DNA of 64,000 nucleotides from Saccharopolyspora flava. GTDB taxonomy: Bacteria; Actinomycetota; Actinomycetes; Mycobacteriales; Pseudonocardiaceae. Both the position numbers and the translations under genes were made by a program. Below the pieces are notes generated by a model. It ran no database searches. It saw only the letters and a list, made by a program, of their open reading frames with translations, and was not told the origin of the DNA. Location of the stretch: assembly GCF_900116135.1 (NCBI RefSeq), contig NZ_FOZX01000001.1, positions 62,001 to 126,000 of the forward strand, in the 5' to 3' direction. The number at the start of each line of letters is the position of its first letter. Positions within the stretch are counted from its first letter, which is position 1. Below are positions 18,062 through 26,467 of this stretch, piece by piece.

Positions 18062-19065
18062 GGCTGGAGTGGCGGGTCGGCGGTCTCGCGCTGCGCGAGC
18101 CGCTGCGGATCTCGCGATCGGTGATGGCCGAACGCGCGGCGGTGACGGTCACCGTCGAGCACGACGGCGTGGTCGGTCACGGCGAGGCCGTGACCAGCGT
18201 CCACTACGGACTCGACGTGGAGCGCATCGAGTGCGAGCTGGCGGCGGCACGAGAGGTGCTGGCACCGCTGGAACCGGCCGAGGCGCTGGTGACCGGCATC
18301 GCGGCGGCGCCCGGAGTGCGCTGCGCCGTGGACGCCGCGCTGCACGACCTGCTCGCCCGCTCGCGCGGCGTCGCGGTCCACGAGCTGCTCGGGACGACTC
18401 CGCACCGGCCGGTGCCCACCGCGCGCACCATCGGCATCACCTCGACGCACCGCGCCGTGGCCGACGCCTGCGACCTCACCTCGCGCGGATTCCGGCTGCT
18501 CAAGGTGAAGGTGGGCGCCGAGCCGCCGGAACTGGACCGCGTCGCCGCGATTCGCCACGCGCTCCCGGACGTGCGGCTGCTGCTGGACCCCAACGGCGCC
18601 TGGACCCCCGAGCAGGCCCCCGACCTGCTTCGCACCGCGGCCGGGCTCGGCGTCGACGCGGTCGAGCAGCCCATCGCCCCCGGCACTCCCGACGTGCTGG
18701 CCGCCGTGGCGGCCGACTCGCCGGTCCCGGTCATCGCCGACGAGGACGCGCGCACCGCCGAGGACGTGCGCGCGCTCGGCTCCGGGGTGCACGGCATCAA
18801 CATCAAGCTCCCCGAGTGCGGCGGTCTCCGCGCGGCGCGCGAGCTCGTCGACGTCGCGCGGGAGTTCGGCGTCGACGTGATGCTGGGCTGCCAGGTCGCC
18901 AGCTCGCTGGGCATCGCCCCGGCCGTGCACCTGGCCGGGCAGGCCCGGTGGGTCGACCTCGACGGCCACCTGCTGCTGGCCCGCGACCCGTGGACCGGCA
19001 TCGGCGGCGAGGACGGCCTGCTGCGCATCGACGGTCCCGTGGGGCTGGGGGTCAGACCGGTTTGA
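18058..19065 (+). CDS. Dipeptide-epimerase-like enolase superfamily enzyme
   Basis: A 335-aa member of the enolase superfamily, muconate-lactonising/dipeptide-epimerase subgroup. The acid-base lysine pair is in LLKVKVG, the metal ligands are in LLDPNGAW (Asp), AVEQP (Glu) and IADEDA (Asp), and the second-face lysine is in INIKLPECGG. This K-x-K plus Lys arrangement supports 1,1-proton transfer, i.e. epimerisation of an amino acid or dipeptide. In this operon it would invert a stereocentre of the ligase product (inference). ATG 18058 overlaps the PLP-gene stop in ATGA. Confidence 0.85.
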   Translation: MRLEWRVGGLALREPLRISRSVMAERAAVTVTVEHDGVVGHGEAVTSVHYGLDVERIECELAAAREVLAPLEPAEALVTGIAAAPGVRCAVDAALHDLLARSRGVAVHELLGTTPHRPVPTARTIGITSTHRAVADACDLTSRGFRLLKVKVGAEPPELDRVAAIRHALPDVRLLLDPNGAWTPEQAPDLLRTAAGLGVDAVEQPIAPGTPDVLAAVAADSPVPVIADEDARTAEDVRALGSGVHGINIKLPECGGLRAARELVDVAREFGVDVMLGCQVASSLGIAPAVHLAGQARWVDLDGHLLLARDPWTGIGGEDGLLRIDGPVGLGVRPV

Positions 19066-20327
19066 GGACCTGGAAGCTCATCCGCACGTACCCGCTTGCC
19101 GTGCAGGTGCTGCTGGTCAACCAGCTCGGCGTGAACACCGGCTTCTACCTGCTCATCCCGTACCTCGCCGGGTACCTCGGGCACGACCTGGGGCTGTCGG
19201 CGGCGCTGGTCGGGGTGATCCTCGGCGTGCGCAACCTCAGCCAGCAGGGCCTGTTCCTGCTCGGTGGTTCGGCCGCCGACCGGCTCGGGGCGCGCGGCGT
19301 CATCATCGCCGGATGCGCGCTGCGCGCAGCGGGTTTCGGCCTGTTCGCGTTCGGCACCTCGCTGCCGGTGCTGCTGGGCGCCTCGGTGCTCAGCGGCCTG
19401 GCCGGGGCGCTGTTCAACCCGGCGGTGCGCGCCTACCTCGCGCAGGAGGCGGGTGACCGGCGCGCCGAGGCGTTCTCGCTGTTCAACGTGTTCGCCAACA
19501 CCGGGATGCTGCTGGGCCCGCTGCTGGGCAGCGCGCTGCTGCTGGTGGACTTCCGGCTGTCGGCGGTGATCGCCGCGGTGATCTTCGCGCTGCTGACCGT
19601 CGCGCAGGTCGTCGTGCTGCCGGTGCGGCGCGTCGAGCGCTCGCAGACCTCGGTGCTGGCCGACTGGCGCGGGGTGCTGGCCGACCGCCGGTTCCTGGCC
19701 TTCACCGGGGCGCTGACCGGCATGTTCGCCCTGCAGAACCAGCTGTACCTGGTGCTGCCGATGCACGCCGAGCGCTTCACCGGTTCGCCCGCGTCGGTGT
19801 CGGCGATCTTCCTGGTGTCCACGGCGGCGAGCCTGCTGCTGCAGGTGCGCATCACCGCGCGGTTCTCCTCGCGGTGGAGCCGGGGCCGCTCGATCGCCAC
19901 CGGGCTCGCTCTGATGGGCGGCTCGTTCGCGGCGACCTCGCTGGCGGCGGCCCTGATGCCCGGCACTCCCCCGGCCTCCGCGCCGGAGGCGCTGCTGCGC
20001 CTGGCGCCGGTGCTGGTCACCGCGTTCGGCCTGTCGGTGGGGGTGATGCTGGCCCAGCCGTTCGTCTACGAGCTGATCCCCTCGTACGGCGGGGCCGCCC
20101 TGTCCGGCACCTACTTCGGCGTGTTCTACCTGGCCTCCGGCCTGACCGCCGCCGCGGGCAACGCCCTGATCGGCTGGGCGGGCGACCTCGCGGTCCCGGG
20201 CCTGCCGTGGCTGCCCTCCGCACTGTGCGTCCTCATCGGACTCGCCTCCGCCCTGGCCGTCGTCGCCGTCCACCGGCGCAGCGGCATCGGCCCTCGACCC
20301 GAGGAACCGTCATGCGCAACTTCCTGA
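19062..20327 (+). CDS. MFS exporter
   Basis: Major facilitator of about 421 aa with roughly 12 hydrophobic segments. The loop GGSAADRLGARGVI between TM2 and TM3 is the MFS motif A, and a second-half counterpart (RFSSRWSRGRSIA) is present. It resembles drug/siderophore exporters of the EntS or MdtH kind. Its place between the biosynthetic genes and the importer suggests export of the finished product. The start is a TTG at 19062 in TTGA, overlapping the epimerase stop by 4 nt; no ATG or GTG in the frame fits better. The 3' end overlaps the methyltransferase by 16 nt. Confidence 0.85.
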   Translation: MRTWKLIRTYPLAVQVLLVNQLGVNTGFYLLIPYLAGYLGHDLGLSAALVGVILGVRNLSQQGLFLLGGSAADRLGARGVIIAGCALRAAGFGLFAFGTSLPVLLGASVLSGLAGALFNPAVRAYLAQEAGDRRAEAFSLFNVFANTGMLLGPLLGSALLLVDFRLSAVIAAVIFALLTVAQVVVLPVRRVERSQTSVLADWRGVLADRRFLAFTGALTGMFALQNQLYLVLPMHAERFTGSPASVSAIFLVSTAASLLLQVRITARFSSRWSRGRSIATGLALMGGSFAATSLAAALMPGTPPASAPEALLRLAPVLVTAFGLSVGVMLAQPFVYELIPSYGGAALSGTYFGVFYLASGLTAAAGNALIGWAGDLAVPGLPWLPSALCVLIGLASALAVVAVHRRSGIGPRPEEPSCATS

Positions 20328-21088
20328 CCGACAACCCCGAGATCTACGAGGCCTGGTTCCCCGACCCGCACCACGCCGCCGGCACCTTCGTCGACAACCT
20401 CGTCACCCGGTTCGCCGGGCCCGAGCGGCCGCGCGATCTCCTCGACGTGGGCTGCGGGACCGGCCGCGACGCGCGGTTCTGGGTCCGCCGCGGCCACCGG
20501 GTGACCGGGATCGACACCTCCGCCGAGATGGTCGCCCACGCCCGACGGCACTGCCCCGACGCGGAGTTCACCGTCGCCGACATGCGGGAGTTCTCGCTGC
20601 ACCGCGAGTTCGACGTGATCACCTGCCTGGACAGCGCGCTGCTGTACTGCCACGGCAACGAGGAGCTCGTCTCCTTCCTGCGGCGGTGCCACGACCACCT
20701 GCGCCCCGGCGGGCTGCTGATCGCCGAAGCCCGCAACGGCGCGTTCTTCCTCGGCAGCACCGAGCTGCTCGACGGCGTCACCGAGCGCGAGCTCGACCAC
20801 GAGGGAGCGACCTACCGGTCCCGCACCCGGCTGTGGATCGACCACGCCGAGCAGCTGCTGCGGCGCGAGCGCGTGTGGCGGCACGACGGCTCCGAGCTCG
20901 TCCAGCGCTCCGCGTGGCGGCTGCTGTTCCCGCAGGAACTCCGCCACTTCGCCACCACCTGCGGTTTCGAGGTCCTGGCCCTGTTCGACGAACCCGGCCC
21001 CCGCACCGACGCTCCCTGGCACGCCGACGCGGAGCTGGGCACGGGGATGTCCGGGGACCGCCTGCACCTGGTCGCACGCCGACGCTAA
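20312..21088 (+). CDS. Class I SAM-dependent methyltransferase
   Basis: A 258-aa methyltransferase. Motif I is LLDVGCGTGRDARFW, followed by GIDTSAEMVAHAR (adenosine-binding acid), FTVADMREF and DVITCLDSALLY, with HLRPGGLLIAEARN before the last strands. It lies inside the Zur-boxed operon between exporter and importer genes, so it probably N- or O-methylates the small molecule made by the operon (inference). ATG 20312 has GAGGAA upstream and lies within the MFS 3' end. Confidence 0.86.
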   Translation: MRNFLTDNPEIYEAWFPDPHHAAGTFVDNLVTRFAGPERPRDLLDVGCGTGRDARFWVRRGHRVTGIDTSAEMVAHARRHCPDAEFTVADMREFSLHREFDVITCLDSALLYCHGNEELVSFLRRCHDHLRPGGLLIAEARNGAFFLGSTELLDGVTERELDHEGATYRSRTRLWIDHAEQLLRRERVWRHDGSELVQRSAWRLLFPQELRHFATTCGFEVLALFDEPGPRTDAPWHADAELGTGMSGDRLHLVARRR

Positions 21089-21100
21089 GAGGAGATCGCC

Positions 21101-22627
21101 ATGCAGAACCTGAACCGCCGCGGATTCCTGGGCCTGACCGCGGGCGCCGTCCTGCTCACCGGCTGCGCACCCGGCGCCACCGGCACCGTCGGACCTCCGA
21201 AACCCGGCGGGCGGTTACGCGCGGCCTTCTCCGGCGGTGGCGCCGCCGAGGTCCTGGACCCGCACGAGACCGACCTCTACATCGAGATCGCCCGCGCCAA
21301 GGCCCTCTTCGACAAGCTCGCCGACTACGGCTCGGACATGTCGCCGCAGCCTCGGCTGGCTGAGCGCTGGGAGCCCTCCGCCGACCTGCGGACCTGGCGG
21401 ATCACGCTGCGGCAGGCCACCTTCCACGACGGGCGGCCGGTGCGCGCGAGCGACGTGCTGGCCAGCTACGCGCGCATCACCGAACCCGGCGGCAGCCGCC
21501 GCGCCAAGTCGACGCTGTCGGTGATCGACCTGCCCGGCAGCCGCGCGATCGACGACCGCACCGTCGAGTTCCGGCTCAAGCGCCCCTACGCCGAGTTCCC
21601 CAACGCGCTGGCCACGCTCGGCGCCTACATCATCCCCGAGGGAACCACCGACTTCAGCGAGCCGATCGGCTCGGGGCCGTTCAAGTTCGTCTCCTTCGAA
21701 CCCGGCCGGTCCTTCCTCGCCGCGCGCAACCCCGACTACTTCGACGGCCCGCCGCTGGTCGACGAACTGCAGATCGTGGTGACCAACGACGAGGCCGCCA
21801 GGGTGAACGCGCTGCTGGGCGAGCAGGTCGACTACGCCCACGACCTCACCCTCACCAGCGCCCGCACCTACGAGGCCGGCGGGCGGATCCAGGTGCACCG
21901 GTTGCCGCTGGCCAACTTCCACGGCCTGGCGATGAAGGTCGACCGCCCACCGTTCGACCGGATCGAGCTGCGGCAAGCCATGTTCCACCTCATCGACCGG
22001 GAGGAGCTGCTGCGCTCGGTGCTGCAGGGCTCCGGCCAGGTCGGCAACGACGTCTACGGCAAGGGCTACCGCTACTACGCCGAACTGCCGCAACGCCGCC
22101 AGGACCTGGCACGCGCGCGGGCGCTGGTGAAGCAGGCCGGGGCCGAGGGCATGACCATCGACTTCGACACCTCCGACGCCTCCACCGGTTTGAAGGAAGC
22201 GGCGATGGCCATCAGCGACCAGGCGCGCCAGGTCGGGCTGAACCTCACCGTGCGCCTGGGCAACAAGGACACCTACTGGTCCGACATCAACAAGAACGGG
22301 GTGCTCGCCAGTTACCGCTCCGGCGGGATGCCGCTGGACTCGCACTTCTCGCAACGGCTGTTGAGCGGCTCCACCACCAACAACACCGCGTGGCGGCGAC
22401 CCGAGTTCGACGCGCTCTACGACGAGGCGCAGTCCACCCCGGACGAGACACGGCGCGCCGCGCTCTACCGGCGGATGCAGGAGCAGCTGTTCCACGAGGG
22501 CGGTTTCGCCTGGTGGGGCGTCTCCGACTGGATCGTGGCCTCGTCTCCCCGCGTCGGCGGCGTCGACGAGCAGGCACCGCCCAACACCCTCGACTGGGCG
22601 CGCTTCGACCGGGTCTGGCTGGCGTGA
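21101..22627 (+). CDS. Solute-binding lipoprotein of peptide/nickel ABC importer
   Basis: Family 5 substrate-binding protein (DppA/OppA/NikA type), 508 aa. The N-terminus NLNRRGFLGLTAGAVLLTGC combines a twin-arginine motif with a lipobox, so it is probably a Tat-exported lipoprotein anchored on the outer face of the membrane. Typical SBP_5 blocks are LAERWEPSADLRTWRITLR, GSGPFKFVSFEPG and ARNPDYFDGPP. Members bind peptides or metal chelates; some bind nickel-, zinc- or cobalt-metallophore complexes. It lies 12 nt after the methyltransferase and is followed by both permeases and the ATPase, a complete importer in one transcript. Confidence 0.92.
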   Translation: MQNLNRRGFLGLTAGAVLLTGCAPGATGTVGPPKPGGRLRAAFSGGGAAEVLDPHETDLYIEIARAKALFDKLADYGSDMSPQPRLAERWEPSADLRTWRITLRQATFHDGRPVRASDVLASYARITEPGGSRRAKSTLSVIDLPGSRAIDDRTVEFRLKRPYAEFPNALATLGAYIIPEGTTDFSEPIGSGPFKFVSFEPGRSFLAARNPDYFDGPPLVDELQIVVTNDEAARVNALLGEQVDYAHDLTLTSARTYEAGGRIQVHRLPLANFHGLAMKVDRPPFDRIELRQAMFHLIDREELLRSVLQGSGQVGNDVYGKGYRYYAELPQRRQDLARARALVKQAGAEGMTIDFDTSDASTGLKEAAMAISDQARQVGLNLTVRLGNKDTYWSDINKNGVLASYRSGGMPLDSHFSQRLLSGSTTNNTAWRRPEFDALYDEAQSTPDETRRAALYRRMQEQLFHEGGFAWWGVSDWIVASSPRVGGVDEQAPPNTLDWARFDRVWLA

Positions 22628-23559
22628 CCGGCTACCTGCTGCGCCGCCTCCTGCTCGGCGTCGTCCAGGTCTTCCTCGTGGTGGTGGGCGTCTTCCTGCT
22701 CACCGAGGCGCTTCCCGGGGACGCCGCGGTCACCCTCGCCGGGGACAACCCGGATCCCGCGGTCATCGCCTCGCTGCGCGAGCAGCTCGGCCTGGACCGG
22801 CCCGCGTGGCAGCGGTTCGGCGAGTGGCTGGTCTCGGCGGTGCACGGCGATCTCGGCACCTCGCTGACCGGTCCGCGCGGCGTCGCGGAGATCATCGGTT
22901 CCGCGGCCGGGCCGACGCTGGTGCTGGCCCTCGTCGCGCTGGCGCTGCTCGTCCCGTTGGCGACCGGGCTGGGGATGCTGGCGGCGCACCGGGAGGGCGG
23001 CCGGCTGGACCGGCTGATCACCAGCACCACCCTCGGTCTCTACGCGGCACCGGAGTTCGCGATGGCGATCCTGCTCGTGACGGTCTTCGCGGTGCAGCTC
23101 GGCTGGTTCCCGCCGACCGCCGTCGGCACGTCGCCGCTGAGCCCCGGCCTGCTGGTGCTGCCGGTCGTGGTGCTCCTGCTGCGGCCGATCTGCTCGCTGA
23201 GCAGGCTGGTGCGCGCCGGGATGATCGAGGCGCAGCGCTCGCCCTACGTCCAGCACGCGCGGCGCCTGGGGCTCTCGCCCGCGCGCGTCCGGTTCGCCCA
23301 CGCCCTGCCCAACGCGGCCGCGCCCGCGGTGCAGCAGCTGGCGCGCACGGCGGACTGGCTGATCGGCGGCGTGATCGTGGTCGAGGCGATCTTCGTGGTG
23401 CCGGGCCTGGGAACCGCTCTGCTGGAGGCGGTCTCGGCTCGGGACCTGCCCGTGCTGCAGGGGCTGGCGCTGGTGTTCGCGACCACCACGGTGCTGGTCA
23501 ACCTGGGTGCCGACGTCGCCGCCCGCGTCCTGTCCCCGACCGCGGAGGCCCACCGATGA
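22624..23559 (+). CDS. ABC importer permease 1 (DppB/NikB type)
   Basis: Membrane permease of 311 aa. GYLLRRLLLGVVQVFLVVVGVF is the family's first helix (quoted in part), followed by GDNPDPAVIASLREQLGLD, the periplasmic region of DppB/OppB proteins. The EAA-like loop is ARRLGLSPARVRFAHALPNA. Six transmembrane segments are expected. GTG 22624 overlaps the binding-protein stop in GTGA. Confidence 0.93.
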   Translation: MTGYLLRRLLLGVVQVFLVVVGVFLLTEALPGDAAVTLAGDNPDPAVIASLREQLGLDRPAWQRFGEWLVSAVHGDLGTSLTGPRGVAEIIGSAAGPTLVLALVALALLVPLATGLGMLAAHREGGRLDRLITSTTLGLYAAPEFAMAILLVTVFAVQLGWFPPTAVGTSPLSPGLLVLPVVVLLLRPICSLSRLVRAGMIEAQRSPYVQHARRLGLSPARVRFAHALPNAAAPAVQQLARTADWLIGGVIVVEAIFVVPGLGTALLEAVSARDLPVLQGLALVFATTTVLVNLGADVAARVLSPTAEAHR

Positions 23560-24353
23560 CGAGGTTGCTCATCCCCGGCGCGCTGGTGGCCGTCCCGGTC
23601 CTGGTGGCGCTGCTGGGGCCGCTGTTCGCCGCCGACGACCCCGCCAAGGACGTGGCGTTCCTGCTCGGCGACGGGCACCTGTTCGGCACCGACTTCGTCG
23701 GCCGGGACGTGCTCGACGAGGTGCTGCGCGGCGGCCGGTCGCTGGTGCTCGCCGCCGTGTCGGCCACCGCCTGCACCTACCTGCTCGCTGTTCCGCTCGG
23801 TCTGCTGGCGGGCACGACCCGAAGCAGGTTCCTCGACGAGGTGCTGATGCGGCCGCTGGACCTGCTGCTGGCGATCCCGTCGATGCTGATGTTGCTGCTG
23901 CTCGCGGCCCTGGCCCCGGGCGATCCGCGGGTGCTGGTGGCGGTGGTGGTGCTGATCAACCTGCCGGACGTCGTGCGCATCACGCGGGCGGCGGCCCTGT
24001 CGCTGTCGGCGCGACCCGCGGTGGAGGCGATGCGGCTGCAGGGCGAGCACCGGGCGCGCATCGCGGTGGGCTACGTGGCGCGGGCGATGCGCCGCACCTT
24101 GGCCGCCGACCTGGGCACCCGGTTCACCGGCGCGATCTACCTGGTGGCCTCGGCGAGCTTCCTCGGGGTGGGCATCTCGCCGCAGGCCGCCGACTGGGCG
24201 GCGATGGTCGACCGCAACCGCACCGGTCTGTTCCTGCAGCCGTGGGCGGTCGTGCTGCCCGCGCTGCTGATCATCGCCCTGTCGGTCGGCGCGAACCTGC
24301 TGTTCGACCGCTGGCTGCGGCGGTCCGACACGACCTTCCTGGAGGCCCGATGA
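23556..24353 (+). CDS. ABC importer permease 2 (DppC/NikC type)
   Basis: Second membrane permease, 265 aa, slightly shorter than average DppC because its N-terminal cytoplasmic part is reduced to a few residues before the first helix. HLFGTDFVGRDVLDEVLRGGR is the DppC family block just after it. The EAA-like loop is RLQGEHRARIAVGYVARA. The end, YLVASASFLGVGISPQAADWA, is also typical. ATG 23556 overlaps the previous stop in ATGA. Confidence 0.93.
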   Translation: MTRLLIPGALVAVPVLVALLGPLFAADDPAKDVAFLLGDGHLFGTDFVGRDVLDEVLRGGRSLVLAAVSATACTYLLAVPLGLLAGTTRSRFLDEVLMRPLDLLLAIPSMLMLLLLAALAPGDPRVLVAVVVLINLPDVVRITRAAALSLSARPAVEAMRLQGEHRARIAVGYVARAMRRTLAADLGTRFTGAIYLVASASFLGVGISPQAADWAAMVDRNRTGLFLQPWAVVLPALLIIALSVGANLLFDRWLRRSDTTFLEAR

Positions 24354-25795
24354 CCGGGGTCGAGGTGCGGGGGCTGACCGTGACCGTCGGCGACCGCGAT
24401 CTGATCAGCGACGTCTCGTTCCGCCTGACCGGCGGGGAGATCACCGCCCTGGTCGGCGAGTCCGGCAGCGGCAAGACCACCACGGCGCTCGCCCTGCTCG
24501 GCGAGACGCCGCCCGGTGCGGTGCTCTCCGGCGACGTGGCGGTCGACGGGCGGGTCGGCTTCATCCCGCAGCAACCGGCGGCGGCGCTCAACCCCGTCCG
24601 CCGCGTCGGGTCCGCCCTGGCCGAGGTCGCCCGCCTGCACGTGCCGAAAACCCAGGTCCGGCAACGGGTCCTGGAGTCCCTGCGGCGTGCGCAGGTGCCC
24701 GACGGCGAGCGGTACCTGCGCCGGTTCCCGCACCAGCTCTCCGGCGGCCAGCAGCAGCGCGTCGTGCTGGCCCAGGCGCTCATCGGCGACCCGGCGCTGC
24801 TCATCGCCGACGAGCCGACCACCGGGCAGGACCCGGTCACGCGGGCGCGGCTGGCCTCCGAGTTCCGGGCCGTGGCCGAGCAGGGCGTGGCGATCCTGCT
24901 GCTGACCCACGACCTCGACCTCGTCCGCGCTCTCGCGCACCGGGTGCTGGTGGTCGAGGACGGCCGGGTGCGTCCGTCCGATGTGGAGTCGATCAGCGAG
25001 GCCCTCCCGGTCGCACCGGCACCGCCGCAGGACGCCGAGCCGGTCCTGTCGGTGCGGGACCTCACCGCGGGCCATCGCGGAACCGACACCCTGCACGACG
25101 TGTCCTTGCAGGTCGCGCCCGGTGAGCGGCTCGCGGTGCTGGGGCGCTCGGGCAGCGGCAAGACCACCCTCGCCCGCTGCCTCGCCGGTCTCCACCGGTA
25201 CCGCTCGGGTGAGGTCCGGCTGGGTGACGAGCCGCTGTCGCCGGTGCTGCGGCGCCGGTCCCGCTCGCAGCTGGCCCGCGTGCAGTACGTGTTCCAGGAC
25301 GCGCGGGCCTCGTTCAGCGAGTTCGCACCGGTCCTGGACCAGGTGGCGCGCACGGCGGAGCGGCTGCGGTCGCTGCCTCGCGACCGGGCGCGGGCGCGCG
25401 CGGCCGAGGAGCTGGCGCAGCTCGGGATCCCCGAGGCGACGGCGCGGCGAACCCCGGCGGGCCTGTCCGGCGGTGAGCTGCAGCGGGCCGCGCTGGCCCG
25501 CGCGGTGCTCGCCGAGCCCGAGGTCCTGATCTGCGACGAGATCACCTCCGGCCTGGACGCGAGGCGACGCGCGGACCTGCTGGACGTGCTGGCCAAGCTG
25601 CAGCACAACACCGGCTGCGCGCTGCTGGTCATCACCCACGACCTGGCCGGGGTCGCCGGGCTCGCGCACCGGGTGCTGGTGCTCGACGAGGGCCGCGTGG
25701 TCGAGCGGGGTCCGGCATCGGACGTCCTCACCTCCCCGGAGCACGCGATCACCAGAGCGCTGCTCGACGCCGGAAGTGCAGGTCGGGAGACATAG
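24350..25795 (+). CDS. ABC importer ATPase with two fused nucleotide-binding domains
   Basis: A 481-aa ATPase joining DppD- and DppF-like domains in one chain. NBD1 (residues 1-220) has Walker A GESGSGKTTT, signature LSGGQQQR and Walker B LLIADEPTT. NBD2 (residues ~235-481) has Walker A GRSGSGKTTL, signature LSGGELQR and Walker B VLICDEITS, with HDL switch histidines in both. All catalytic residues look intact. It powers the importer made with the two permeases and the lipoprotein. ATG 24350 overlaps the permease stop in ATGA. The stop is followed within 13 nt by the second Zur-type box. Confidence 0.94.
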   Translation: MTGVEVRGLTVTVGDRDLISDVSFRLTGGEITALVGESGSGKTTTALALLGETPPGAVLSGDVAVDGRVGFIPQQPAAALNPVRRVGSALAEVARLHVPKTQVRQRVLESLRRAQVPDGERYLRRFPHQLSGGQQQRVVLAQALIGDPALLIADEPTTGQDPVTRARLASEFRAVAEQGVAILLLTHDLDLVRALAHRVLVVEDGRVRPSDVESISEALPVAPAPPQDAEPVLSVRDLTAGHRGTDTLHDVSLQVAPGERLAVLGRSGSGKTTLARCLAGLHRYRSGEVRLGDEPLSPVLRRRSRSQLARVQYVFQDARASFSEFAPVLDQVARTAERLRSLPRDRARARAAEELAQLGIPEATARRTPAGLSGGELQRAALARAVLAEPEVLICDEITSGLDARRRADLLDVLAKLQHNTGCALLVITHDLAGVAGLAHRVLVLDEGRVVERGPASDVLTSPEHAITRALLDAGSAGRET

Positions 25796-25822
25796 CGAAC
25801 GGCTAATTGAATATGATTTTCA
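25787..25822 (+). promoter_or_regulatory. Second Zur-type operator, before GNAT gene
   Basis: TGAATATGATTTTCA at 25808-25822 differs at one position from the Zur consensus and resembles the box at 14927-14941. It contains TATGAT (25812-25817), a likely -10. GAGACA (25787-25792, 19-nt spacer) is only a weak -35. The box lies in the 56-nt gap between the ABC ATPase and the GNAT start at 25852, so the GNAT gene has its own zinc-responsive promoter. Confidence 0.7.
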
Positions 25823-25851
25823 AAAGTCGTTTCTCGATGAGGGAGGTCACC

Positions 25852-26406
25852 GTGGACCGGTTCGGACAGCGACAGGTCGGCCGCTACGTGGTCCGGGAGG
25901 CCACCCGGGCCGACGCGGCGGGAGCCAGGTCGGTCATGCTCGACACCTTCTACCTGGAGTTCGGCCACGGCTACAACGCCCGCTGGCACGGCGACGTCAT
26001 CGACATGGACACCGCCTACTTCGACGACCCCAGGCAGGCGCTGTTCGTCGCCGCCCTCGACGACGAGGTCGTGGCCACCACCGCGGTCCGCTCCGACGGC
26101 CCGCAGAGCCCGCCGCACGCCCCGTGGCTCGCCGAGCGCTACCCGTCGGGCACGACCGCCCAGATCTTCCGCGTCTACGTCCGCCGCGAGCACCGGCGCC
26201 ACGGCCTGGCCAGGGAGCTGGTGGACATGGCCTGCCGGTTCGTCGCGCTCACGCCCGGCTACGAGACGATCTACCTGCACACCAACGCGGCCGTCGACGG
26301 CGCCGAACCGTTCTGGCGCAGCGTCGCCAAGGAGATCCACGACGGCCGCACCGACCCCGCTCACAGCCCGGCCGTGCACTTCGAGATCCCGATCCCGATC
26401 GTGTGA
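25852..26406 (+). CDS. GNAT-family N-acetyltransferase
   Basis: A 184-aa acetyl-CoA-dependent transferase. The acetyl-CoA loop is visible in FRVYVRREHRRHGLAREL (R-x-x-H-G-x-A form), and the N-terminal YVVREATRADAAGARSVML is typical. The GTG at 25852 has GGGAGG at 25841-25846; the longer frame to ATG 25813 or TTG 25807 would run through the Zur box and is unlikely. Because it has its own Zur-type operator, it belongs to the zinc-responsive set. It could acetylate the metallophore, inactivate it after uptake or protect the producer; these are inferences. Confidence 0.8.
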   Translation: MDRFGQRQVGRYVVREATRADAAGARSVMLDTFYLEFGHGYNARWHGDVIDMDTAYFDDPRQALFVAALDDEVVATTAVRSDGPQSPPHAPWLAERYPSGTTAQIFRVYVRREHRRHGLARELVDMACRFVALTPGYETIYLHTNAAVDGAEPFWRSVAKEIHDGRTDPAHSPAVHFEIPIPIV

Positions 26407-26467
26407 CCGCCATCGGCCGAAACGCGGCTGAACCAGCCTTGAAACCTCCGGATGCCCCAATGAGGGC

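Noticed and set aside
14980-26406. A known siderophore or staphylopine/opine pathway
   Set aside because: No NRPS, IucA/IucC synthetase, nicotianamine-synthase-like aminobutanoyltransferase or opine dehydrogenase is present. The SbnB- and argininosuccinate-lyase-like genes I would expect for EDDS- or Sbn-type routes were also not found.
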